This document shows, piece after piece, positions 45,814 through 54,610 of a stretch of 64,000 nucleotides of DNA. Location of the stretch: positions 72,854,727 to 72,918,726 of the forward strand of contig NW_026623100.1 in NCBI RefSeq assembly GCF_023065955.2. Direction: 5' to 3'. A model generated the notes under the pieces. It ran no database searches, had not been told where the DNA came from, and was given only the letters and a program-made list of their open reading frames with translations. The DNA is from Ursus arctos. Its lineage: Eukaryota; Chordata; Mammalia; Carnivora; Ursidae. The number at the start of each line of letters is the position of its first letter. The first letter of the stretch is position 1. The position numbers and the translations under genes are program-made.

Positions 45814-45839
45814 TAACTGTATGTCTTGATAAATTGCCA

Positions 45840-46435
45840 CAAAGTAAACACACCCATGTAACCACCACTCATACTGTGAAATGAATATTGTTAACATTCC
45901 AGTGGCTCTCCTCATGCCTCCAGTAGATCACTACACAACACCCCTTACATGCAGATATAGTGCATTAATTTTCATGGCTGTAGCGCATTCCATTGTATGC
46001 ATATAACAAAATGTATTATCCATGTATTTGTACCGTCATTAGTTTGGTACTATGAACAGTGTTTCTTTGAATATTCTCATACATGTCTTTGGGGGAACAG
46101 ACATCAACGTTACTATAAGGCATATATCAACTAGAAGTAGAGTTGGTATATCGTAGGGTATTGCTGTTTAGCTTATTAAATAGTGTGAAATGACTTTTCA
46201 AAAGGTGCCAATTTATTCACATTTATGAGAGCTCCTTTATTTCAAATCCTCCCCCATGGTTGGTGTCCACTCTCATTTTCATTTTAGCCACGATTATGGG
46301 AGGGTGATGGTATTGCAGTGTGGTTTCACCTGTAATGCCCTGGAAACTGAAGAAGTTGAACAGCTTTTCATATATTTATTGGATATTCAGACATTCTCTT
46401 TTGAGAAGTACTGTTCTTTTGTCCATTAAAAAAGA
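45840..46435 (-). repeat. L1M 3'-end fragment
   Basis: Antisense old L1 3' terminus: 'gtaaacacacccatgtaacc', 'accactcatactgtgaaatg', 'catggctgtagcgcattcca', 'gtttctttgaatattctcat' and 'gaagttgaacagcttttcat', ending 'gttcttttgtccattaaaaa'. Confidence 0.75.
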
Positions 46436-46443
46436 ATCACCTG

Positions 46444-46488
46444 CTATCGGAAACTAATAGAAGACTGAAGGTTAATTATACCTAAAAA
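46444..46488 (+). mobile_element. Ultra-short L1 3' tail insertion (~45 bp) with duplications
   Basis: 'ggaaactaatagaagactga' / 'aggttaattatacctaaaaa' is the last few dozen bases of an L1. It is flanked by 'aatcacctgc' copies at 46434-46443 and 46489-46498. This is a very strongly 5'-truncated L1 insertion within or beside an older L1M. Confidence 0.8.
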
Positions 46489-46654
46489 AATCACCTGCCA
46501 GTTTTTTCCTGATTTTAGGAGTTTTAAAAATATATATATAAGAATATATTCTGATTATACATCCTTTGGTGGATATACCATCTCTGATTCTGTGGTTTAC
46601 AGTTCAATTTTTAATGTCTTTTAACAAAATGAAGTTCTTAATTTTAAATCTAAT

Positions 46655-46810
46655 TTGTAAATGCCATTGAAGTATCACATAGATTTCACCTATTTAAGTG
46701 TGCAATATGATGATATTTAGTAAATTTATAGGATTCTGCGACCATACTCGTAATCCAGTTTTAGAACATGTTCATTATCCCACCAAAAAAGTTCTTTTGT
46801 ACTGGTTTCC
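46655..46810 (-). repeat. L1M 3'-end fragment
   Basis: 'atgccattgaagtatcacat', 'cacctatttaagtgtgcaat', 'atgatgatatttagtaaatt' and 'gttttagaacatgttcatta' read as the antisense 'gaggtataattgacatacaataaactgcacatattt..' L1 end. Confidence 0.7.
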
Positions 46811-46824
46811 AGTCAATCCCTACT

Positions 46825-46910
46825 CCCATAAGAAGGAGGAGGATATGTAGAAAAGACAGTATGAAGATGCAGGCAGAGATTGGAGTGATGTCGCCATAAG
46901 CCAAATGCGC
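46825..46910 (+). repeat. MaLR LTR fragment
   Basis: 'agaaaagacagtatgaagat' / 'gcaggcagagattggagtga' / 'tgtcgccataagccaaatgc' matches the sense middle of MLT1-type LTRs ('gcagagattggagtgatgc...caagccaagga'). Confidence 0.65.
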
Positions 46911-47159
46911 AATGCTACTTACAAAAGTACCAAGGATGCTTAGCATTGATTGGCTAGAGTCCTATCTTCTTGGGTAAATCCATCTCTACATTGATTGACT
47001 TGGTTCTATGTCATTGTCAGATTTTCATGCTTTTGTCTTTCACTCTGGCCCACCAAGGATGGTCATTTCCTAGTATCTGTGCTAATATGTTCAAGGGACT
47101 GGAAGTGCTTCACCTCTGTCTATAAACTTAAAGTTCAGTCTAAAAATACAAGCCTGCCT

Positions 47160-47235
47160 TTCCTTCTTCCTTTCTTTCCTTCCTCTTCCTCCTTTCCTTT
47201 CCTTTCCTTTCCTTTCCTTTCCTTTCCTTTCCTTC
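47160..47235. repeat. (CCTTT)n pentanucleotide array
   Basis: About nine clean CCTTT units after an irregular CCTT region, directly adjoining the pyrimidine-rich part of a CAN-SINE. Confidence 0.95.
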
Positions 47236-47314
47236 CTCTGCCTCTTCCCTCTGGCTTGCGCTTTCTCTCTCCCTCTCAAATAAATAAATAAATAAATAAA
47301 ATCTTTTAAAAAAA
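47236..47314 (+). mobile_element. CAN-SINE 3' fragment
   Basis: 'cttgcgctttctctctccct' then 'ctcaaataaataaataaata' and 'aaatcttttaaaaaaa' are the last ~80 bp of a CAN-SINE. The tRNA-like head is missing and the pentanucleotide array sits where the CT-rich middle should be. Confidence 0.85.
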
Positions 47315-47315
47315 G

Positions 47316-47825
47316 AGTTTGTTTCTTAATTTGCCTCTCTTTTTCCCCATCCCTTTTTGTTTTGTTTCTTAAATTTCACATGTGAGTGAAATCCTATGGT
47401 ATTTCTCTTTCTCTGACTTACTTTGCTTAGCATAATACTGTCTAGCTCCAACCACATCATTGCAAATGGCAAGATTTCATTCTTTTTGATGATTGAATAA
47501 TATTCCATTACACACACACGCACCACACCTTTATCCATTCATCAGTTGATTCCATAGTTTGGCTATTGTAGCTAATGTTGCTATAAACATTGGGGTGCAT
47601 GTATTCCTTTGAATTAGTATTTTTGTATTCTTTGGGTAAATACCTAGTAGTTCAATCGCTGGATCATAGGATAATTCTATTTCTAACCTTTTGAAGAACT
47701 TCCATACTGTTTTCCAGAGTGGTTGCGCCAGATTGCAGTCATACCAACAGTGCAGGAGGGCTCCCCTTTCTCCATATTCTTGCCAACACCTGTTGTTTCT
47801 TTTGTTTTTGATAAAAAATACAGTT
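47316..47825 (-). mobile_element. L1 ORF2-3'/3' UTR fragment, moderately young
   Basis: Antisense: 'cacatgtgagtgaaatccta', 'ctttgcttagcataatactg', 'gatgattgaataatattcca', 'ttatccattcatcagttgat', 'gctataaacattggggtgca', 'cttttgaagaacttccatac' and 'caacagtgcaggagggctcc'. Minus-strand translation keeps L1-like pieces such as MEYYSIIKKNEILPFA at about 47490. It is disrupted. Confidence 0.9.
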
Positions 47826-48084
47826 TTCGGAATTTGTTTCCTCTGAGTTCTGGTATCCCTGTTACTCCTGAGAGTATCATTTCTATCCTTTGGTTACTAC
47901 CACACCAGACTTTACAGCATAGAATTGAAACACAGATGTCTTTCCTTTCAGCTTCCTCCCAAATGAGGTCTATTTTACTGATATTCTGTGGTTATTTGGA
48001 GGGTGGAGCATATCCTCCAGGTTGATTTTTTTCCTCTAATTATTTTCTTATTTTCTCCAATTGTTTTCCTATCTCTTACTACAT

Positions 48085-48290
48085 ATGCTTCATTATTCAT
48101 TCATTCATTTACTCACTTAAAAACCATTCATTAAGCTCTGCCATATATACATAGTATTTTACTAAGAGCTGGAAATAAAAGATTAATGATACAGTCCCTA
48201 ACTTCAAGTCAAGAAGGGGGCATAAATCCATAAACACTAAACATTTTGAAAAACATTACCAAGCTCATAAGCATAGAGTGCTATGGTACT
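48085..48290 (-). repeat. LINE-2 3' region
   Basis: 'cattcattcatttactcact', 'accattcattaagctctgcc' and 'aagagctggaaataaaagat', then 'gatacagtccctaacttcaa', are antisense L2. Confidence 0.75.
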
Positions 48291-48399
48291 ATTGAAAGGA
48301 GGCACCCTGCTCTCAGGTTAACCTTAGTCTTGCCATCTGAGCTATGGCTTTGCTATTTATGTTTCACACCAACCAATTCAATGTTCTGTAATCATTTTA

Positions 48400-48514
48400 G
48401 TTAAACACAGTGACATGGATATCTCATGTGACTCTGAATAGAATGATGGTAATTGTAATGATAATGAAAATGGTGGGAACTCAATAAGTATGTGTAATGA
48501 ATGAATGAATGAAT
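48400..48514 (+). repeat. L2/MIR 3' end with (AATG)n
   Basis: 'gaactcaataagtatgtgta' followed by three to four AATG units is the usual terminus of L2/MIR elements. Confidence 0.55.
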
Positions 48515-48650
48515 TTTACAAATGAAAAATATGAGGCTTAGAGAATTAAATAGCTTGTACAAAGTCATGGCTAGTAACTCAGAGCTGAAACACAAAACTG
48601 AGGTTGTTTATTTTCAGAGTATGAGCTCTCAACTACTATATGCTCTGCAT
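48515..48650 (-). repeat. MIR SINE fragment
   Basis: 'acaaatgaaaaatatgaggc', 'gagaattaaatagcttgtac', 'aaagtcatggctagtaactc' and 'agtatgagctctcaactact' match antisense MIR. Confidence 0.75.
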
Positions 48651-49559
48651 ACTTAGTTGAACCAGAATACAGACAAAAACATTCTGGCAGTATTTACCAC
48701 CCCAAATTGCCTTGTAACTAAGAACACTCTTAATGACAATCAGGGCAAGTTCTTAGTTTTAAAGGTAATTGTGTGTGCTGTATTACCACAGGCAAAAATT
48801 ATGTCTTTCATTATGATATCTAATTACTGAAAACTCATGAGGGAAATGTGAACTATTTTAATAAAGAAGCATTTTTATTTTTGGAGAAAGTTTGAGATAC
48901 AGATGATGTAAGAAATGGAATATGCTTTAAAAAAAATAGGAGTACGAGTGGTAGGGAAGAGCAGCAGATCTTGTATTTTTTCTCTTCTGTAAGAGCCACC
49001 CTTTTTCATGTGTCTTTCTAGGGAGAGAGGTATACATGAAATGGTACCTGACAAAGAACTAGTCTTTGTGTTTTAGGTCAAAATTAGACGAAGCGTTTCT
49101 GCTTATGTCCTAGTTGGTTGAGTAAGCATCTGGAATGAGGTCTCCAGGCTAACATGGTCACAGACAGTGAGGAGCCCTCAGAGAGCCAAAGGGGAAAAAA
49201 GGGTGATAGAGCATCCTGGCATTTGTAAACCTTCCCCACCCCCGCCCCCAGCTCCAAAAAGGAGGCAACAGGGGCATAGGCAGCCCCACAGCCAATGTGG
49301 AGTTACAGATGAGTGAACAGGTTTTACCTACAAAGTAATTCGAAATGGAAGAATGCAGAATCTTAAGGGGAACAGCAGCCATCAAAGGCCCTCAAAAGAA
49401 GTGCCAGGAGCTCATGTTGCTGCAGGAACATGGACCTAGTGAGTCCAGCATGGAGCTTGACAAACTGTCAGTTGTCCCTGAGAGGTCAGTTAACAAACTT
49501 TTTTCAGATAAGGAGGATTATCAAATGGTAACTTTCTTAAAGGTGCTTCTTGTGTTAAG
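48651..49559. other. Unique sequence
   Basis: A plus-strand frame starting at 49345 (MEECRILRGTAAIKGPQKKC...) runs into the following L1 and has no upstream acceptor that suits it. An acceptor-like 'ctttgtgttttag' at 49076 gives only a short frame. No repeat is recognised. Confidence 0.4.
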
Positions 49560-50033
49560 ACCAACCAACCAGGCATGGGATGCCTTCCCATTCATTTGTG
49601 TCTTCTTCAGTGTCTTACATCCGTGTTCTATAGTTTTCAGTCTTTCATCAATATTTACCAATCTTTAGCCTCCTTGATTAAGTGTTTTCGTAAGTATTTT
49701 ATTATTGTTGGTGCTATCGTAAATGGGCTTTTCTTAATTTCTTTTTCATATAGTTCCTTGTTAGTGTGTAAAAATGCAACTAATTTTTGTATGTTGATAT
49801 TGTATCTTGTAGCTTCATTGAATTTATTAGTTCTAATAGCTTTTTGGTGGAGTCTTTAGGATTGTCTATATATAAGATCATGTCATCTGCAAACAGAGGC
49901 AATTTTACTTCTTCCTTTCCAATTTGGATGGCTTTTATTTCTTTTTCTTGTTTATTTGCTCTGGCTAGGACTTTTAGTACTATATTGAATAGTAGTGGCA
50001 AGAGTGGGCATCCTTGTCTTGTTCCTGATTTTA
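49560..50033 (-). mobile_element. L1 ORF2 fragment retaining reverse-transcriptase motif
   Basis: Antisense L1 ORF2: minus-strand translation at 49780-50001 reads [15 protein letters not shown]... and keeps the F-A-D-D catalytic motif ([19 protein letters not shown]). This is the palm-domain core of the L1 reverse transcriptase. It is a fragment with no ORF1 or endonuclease in frame, so it is inactive. Its L1 sequence stops near 50033, where oppositely oriented L1 3' sequence begins. Confidence 0.92.
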
Positions 50034-50140
50034 GAGGTCAGAGGGTACAAACTTTCAGTCATAAGATGAATAAATTCTGAGGATTTCATGTACAACATAT
50101 TCATTGCCTTAATAATATTGTGTTGTATACTGGGTGTATC
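50034..50140 (+). repeat. L1 3' UTR fragment, opposite orientation
   Basis: 'gtacaaactttcagtcataa' / 'gatgaataaattctgaggat' / 'ttcatgtacaacatattcat' / 'aatattgtgttgtatactgg' is sense L1 3' UTR, directly abutting the antisense ORF2 fragment. Confidence 0.65.
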
Positions 50141-50169
50141 TGCAAGGACGTTTCTGGAAGAAAATAACA

Positions 50170-50515
50170 TTTGAATTGGTGGACTGAGTAAAGAAGATGG
50201 ACCTCCCCAATGTGGTTTGCTAAGTGGCTGAATAGAACAAAAACGTACAAGAAGGTTGAATTTGACCTCTATCTGATGGCTTGGGCTGCAACATTGATCT
50301 GCCAGAATCAGGAGTACTTAGGCCTTTAGACTCAGACGGGGATCTATACCATCAGCTCTCTGGCTCTCAAGCCTTCAAACTACGCGACAGGCCTTTCTGG
50401 GGCTCTAGATTGCAGGCAACAGACCATGGGACTCCTCAGCCTCTATTTACCTTATGGTAAATATGTACAATTTTCTATTGGTTGTGTTTCCCTGGAATAC
50501 CCTAATACACAAAGG
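50170..50515 (+). mobile_element. Ancient LTR/interspersed repeat (putative)
   Basis: 'ggtggactgagtaaagaaga' / 'tggacctccccaatgtggtt' / 'ggctgaatagaacaaaaacg' / 'ggatctataccatcagctct' / 'ctattggttgtgtttccctg' / 'gaataccctaatacac' keeps the order of a common mammalian repeat that ends '..ctggagaaccctgactaatac'. It is probably an ERVL/MaLR-class LTR. Family not assigned. Confidence 0.5.
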
Positions 50516-50582
50516 ATATTTGCAAAGCTTTGCATTAGTTACAGTGACTTTTTGCATGTACTATTTAGTTCTCCTTTTGGCC

Positions 50583-50711
50583 CTACATTAGTTTTCTAGT
50601 GCTGTATAGCAAATTAAACAAATTACCACAAACTTAGCAGCTTAAAACACCACCACTATTTATCTCAGAGCTCTATAGGTCGAAAGTGCAACATGGTATG
50701 GTTGTGGGTTT
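50583..50711 (-). mobile_element. MLT1-type MaLR LTR, left of SINE
   Basis: 'acattagttttctagtgctg' / 'aacttagcagcttaaaacac' is the antisense MaLR end. It continues after the SINE. Confidence 0.75.
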
Positions 50712-50910
50712 TTTTGTTGTTTTATTTTTTAGAGAGAGCAAGCATGGGTGGGGTGGAGGGAGCAGAAGGAGAGGAAGAGAGAGAGGATCTTAAGCAGGCT
50801 TTACACTCTGTACAGAGCTCGATGCAGGGCTTGATCTCATGCACCTAAGATCATGACCTGAGCCGAAATCAAGAGTTGGATGCTTAACCGACTGAGCCAT
50901 CCATGTGCCC
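50712..50910 (-). mobile_element. CAN-SINE, older subtype
   Basis: 'gttttattttttagagagag', 'caggctttacactctgtaca', 'tcatgacctgagccgaaatc' and 'ggatgcttaaccgactgagc', ending 'catccatgtgccc'. The duplication is approximate ('gttgtgggttttt' / 'ttgttggattttt'). It lies inside an MLT1 LTR. Confidence 0.93.
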
Positions 50911-51320
50911 TTGTTGGATTTTTAAATTAGTGTCTTACTATGATAAAATCAAAGTGTCTTCTGGGGCTGTAGTTCTTATGTAGGGATCAGGATCCTCTTC
51001 CCCACTCCCTGGGTGTTGGAAGAATTCATTTTTTTATTATATCTTTCACCTGGTCTCCTCCATCTGCAGACAAGCAATGGTTCATTGAGTTCTTCTCATG
51101 AATCAGATCTGTACCTTCCTCTTTTGTTTTTGACGGCCCATGTGATTATACTGGGCCCACCTGTATGATCCAGGATAATCTTCCTATCTTAGGATCAACT
51201 GATTAGTAATCTTAGTTACATCTGCAAAATCCCATTTGTCATGTAATGTAACATAAAACCATGGGAGTAACACCATGGGATAGAGATCATGAGGACCAAA
51301 ATTCTGCACACCACAGGACT
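50911..51320 (-). mobile_element. MLT1-type MaLR LTR, right of SINE
   Basis: 'atgtgattatactgggccca', 'cctgtatgatccaggataat', 'cttcctatcttaggatcaac', 'tgattagtaatcttagttac' and 'catctgcaaaatcccatttg', ending 'attctgcacaccaca', are antisense MLT1. Confidence 0.85.
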
Positions 51321-51679
51321 TTGTGTAGTAAGAATTTTTATAATATGCATTTGATTGACTGATTGATTGATTGATGGGTGGGTGGAATTTAAACTCTTAA
51401 TATGTTCTGCTAAAAATTACAGTTTTTGAAAGAAATGCCATGAACACCAAAAGGGTGAATACTATGGCCATAAGGGCTACTGCAAGGAAGGGAGAACAAT
51501 GGGGGATAATCTGGTCCTGAAACACTGACATTATTTCTATTCACTAATATATATATCTTGAATTTCTAATATGCAGGCAGCTTTTCAGACACTGTGGGAT
51601 GTAGATTCAAAATTTATTTATGAGGTTATAAGATATTTAATTAGGTAAAATGTCTCCTAATGTATTTTGTTGTTTTACT

Positions 51680-51900
51680 AAAACTTAAATAGCTATTTAT
51701 TGAACACATGTTGTATGTCTAGGACTTTACACAGATAATTTTACTTATATAATTGTATCTATAATGGCATTAACAGATGATTATCAACTCTCTATTTTAA
51801 AGACTTGGGAAAATAAATCTCAGGAAGTTTAAATAACTTGTTCGAAGTCATGTAATTAGTCAATGCTAGACCTGGAATTGGAATTTGAATGTGAGGCAGC
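51680..51900 (-). repeat. MIR SINE
   Basis: 'gctatttattgaacacatgt', 'ctctattttaaagacttggg', 'aggaagtttaaataacttgt', 'tcgaagtcatgtaattagtc' and 'ggaattggaatttgaatgtg'. Confidence 0.85.
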
Positions 51901-51921
51901 TGCAAAGTTTTGTTTTTGTTT

Positions 51922-52439
51922 TTTTTACTTTTTCAAATCAATATAATTGACATAATGCTATGTTAGTTTCAGGTGTACAACATAATGATTCAATATTCGT
52001 ATATATTGCAAAATGATTACCACGATATCTAGTTAGCATTTGTCGACATACATAGTAACATTTTTTTCCTGTGATGAGATCTTTTCAGATCTGTTCTCTT
52101 AGCAACTTTCAAATATGCAATACAGTATTATTAACCATAGTCACTGTGCTATACATTATGTCCCGATGACTTACTGATTTTGTAATTGGAAATGTATACC
52201 TTTTGACCCCTTTGCCCATTTTACTCCTACAGCCAAACCTGTTCTCTGTATCTATGAGCTCATTTTTATTTTAGATTCTCCATATAAGTGAAATCATATG
52301 GTATTTGTCTGTCTCTGACTTATTTCACTTAGCACAATGTCTTCATATTCTGTGTATGTTGTCCCAAATGTCAAGATTGCCTTCTTTCTTATAGCTTTTA
52401 ATATTCCATTTTATATATGTACAATATTTTTTTTTATCA
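51922..52439 (-). mobile_element. Long L1 segment, 3' UTR and ORF2 end
   Basis: Antisense: 'aaatcaatataattgacata', 'gtttcaggtgtacaacataa', 'tgattcaatattcgtatata', 'gatctgttctcttagcaact', 'aaccatagtcactgtgctat' and 'tccatataagtgaaatcata'. It continues through two SINE insertions to about 54610. Confidence 0.92.
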
Positions 52440-52631
52440 GGGTGCCTGGGTGGCACAGCGGTTAAGCGTCTGCCTTCGGCTCAGGGCGTGATCCCGGCGT
52501 TCTGGGATCGAGCCCCACATCAGGCTCCTCCGCTATGAGCCTGCTTCTTCCACTCCCCCTGCTTGTGTTCCCTCTCTCGCTGGCTGTCTCTATCTCTGTC
52601 AAATAAATAAATAAAATCTTTAAAAAAAAAT
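52440..52631 (+). mobile_element. Young bear-type CAN-SINE
   Basis: 'gggtgcctgggtggcacagc', 'ggttaagcgtctgccttcgg', 'ctcagggcgtgatcccggcg', 'cctccgctatgagcctgctt' and 'ctcgctggctgtctctatct', with an (AAAT)n/A tail. The T/A-rich flanks show an approximate duplication. Confidence 0.98.
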
Positions 52632-52741
52632 TTTCTTTATCTACTCATCTATCAATGAACACTTAGGTTTCCATGTCTTGGTTATTATAAATAAGGTTCC
52701 AGTGAACATGGGGGTGCATATATATTTTTGAATTAGTGTGT
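52632..52741 (-). repeat. Host L1 between the two SINEs
   Basis: 'ctactcatctatcaatgaac' / 'gtgaacatgggggtgcatat' is antisense L1 ORF2. Confidence 0.9.
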
Positions 52742-52947
52742 GTGTGTGTGTGTGTGTTTTAAAGATTTTACTTATTTATTTGACAGAGAGAGACAGCCAG
52801 CGAGAGAGGGAACACAAGCAGGGGGAGTGGGAGAGGAAGAAGCAGGCTCCTAGCTGAGGAGCCCGATGTGGGACTCGATCCCAGAAAGCCGGGATCATGC
52901 CCTGAGCCAAAGGCAGACGCTTAACGACTGTGCCACCCAGGCGCCCC
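52742..52947 (-). mobile_element. Young bear-type CAN-SINE with (TG)n at its tail
   Basis: A TG array (about 52737-52757) precedes 'ttttaaagattttacttatt', 'agccagcgagagagggaaca', 'actcgatcccagaaagccgg' and 'acgactgtgccacccaggcg'. A perfect 12-bp duplication, 'tgaattagtgtg', is at 52729-52740 and 52948-52959. The TG array therefore lies between the TSD and the A-tail complement. Confidence 0.97.
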
Positions 52948-54610
52948 TGAATTAGTGTGTTTTTTTAAATGCTCAGCAGTGGAGTTGCTAGATCATATAA
53001 TGTTCTATTTTTAATTTTTTGTGGAACCTCCATACTGTTCTCCATAGTGTCTGCACCAATTTATATTCCCACCAACACTGCACAACTGTTCCCTTTTTTC
53101 CATATCTTCACCAATACTCTTTATTTCTTATCTTTTTGGTAATAGCCATTATAACAGATGTGGAGTGATATCTCATTGTGGTTTTGGTTTGCATTTCCGA
53201 TGATTAATGATGTTGGGCCCTTTTCATGTACTGGTTGACCTTCTATATGTCTTCTTTGGAAATAATGTCTATTGAGATCCTCTGCCCATTTTTAAAATTG
53301 CATTGTTTGGTTTTTTTTGCTATCTAGTCTTATGGGTTCTTTATATGTTTTGGAAATTAACACCTTATCAGATATATAATTTTTGAATATTTTCTCCCAT
53401 TTAAAAAGGTTGCCTTTTTGGTTTGTTGATGGTTTCTTTTGCTACACAGACACTTATTAGATATAGTCCTACTTGTTTATGTTTGCTTTTAACGATGTCA
53501 AATCCCAAAAATCATCACCAAAACTGATGTCAAGGAGCTTACTGACATTTTTTTTCCTAGGATTTTTATGGTTTCAGGTCTCACAATTAAGTCTTTAATC
53601 CATTAGGAGTTAATTCTTATGTATGCTGAAGATAGTAGTCCATATTCATTCTTTTGCATGTAGCTCTCCAATTTTCCCTGCATCGTTCGTTGAAGAGACT
53701 GTCATTTCCCCACTACCTACTCTTAGTTTCTTTGTCATCAAGTAGCTGAGCATGTATGCATGGGTTTAGTTCTAGGCTCTCTATTCTGTTCCATCAATTT
53801 ATGTGTCTGTTTTTATGCCAATAGCATACTGTTTTGATTACTGTAGCTTTGTAATATCATTTAAAATCAGGGAGTTTGATGCCTCTAGCTTTGTTCTTCT
53901 TTCTCAAGATTGCTTTGGCCATGTGAGGTCTTTTGTGGTCCTATACTAATTTTAAGATTGATTGTTCTATTCTGTGAAAAATGCCGTTGGAATTTAATAG
54001 GGATTGCATTGAATCTATAGATTATTTGGGGTGGTATGGACATTTAAGTAATATTATTTCTTCCAAATCATGAACATGGAATATCTTTCCATTTGTTTGT
54101 GTCCCCTTCAGTTTCTTATATCAGTGTCTTACAGTTTTCACTGTAAAGATCTTTCACTCCTTGGTTAAATTTATTCCCAGGTATTTACATGTTTTTGATG
54201 CCATTGTGATTGAGGTTGTTTTCTTAACTTCTCTTTCTGATAGTTTGTTATTAATATTTGAAATGCAACATATTTTTGTACATTGATGATGTAACCTGCA
54301 ACTTTACTGAAAATATTTATTAGCCCTAACAGTTTTCTTGGTGGAGTCTTTAGGGTTTTTGTATATAATATCATGTTGCCTGCAAATGGTGACAGTTTTA
54401 CTTCTTCCTTTCCAATTTGGATGTCTTGTCTTTTCTTTTCTTGCCTAATTGCCCTGGCTAGGACTTCTAATACTATGTCAGATAAAAGTGGCAAGAGTGG
54501 TCATCCTTGTCTTGTTCCTGATCTTGGAAGAAAAGCTTTCAGCTTTCACCACTGATTATGATGTTAGCTGCGGGCTTGCCATACATGGCCTTTATTATAT
54601 TGGGGTACAC
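52948..54610 (-). mobile_element. Long L1 segment, ORF2 with degenerate reverse transcriptase
   Basis: Antisense ORF2 in order: 'ggagttgctagatcatataa', 'ctccatactgttctccatag', 'accttatcagatatataatt', 'gtatgctgaagatagtagtc', 'tattctgttccatcaattta' and 'gattgctttggccatgtgag'. Minus-strand translation at 54171-54494 reads [20 protein letters not shown]..., but the catalytic motif has become F-A-G-N instead of F-A-D-D, so both active-site aspartates are lost. It is 5'-truncated near 54610. Confidence 0.93.

Noticed and set aside
49345..49668. 107-codon frame starting MEECRILRG
   Set aside because: Its second half is antisense L1, so the frame is a chance fusion of unique sequence and repeat.
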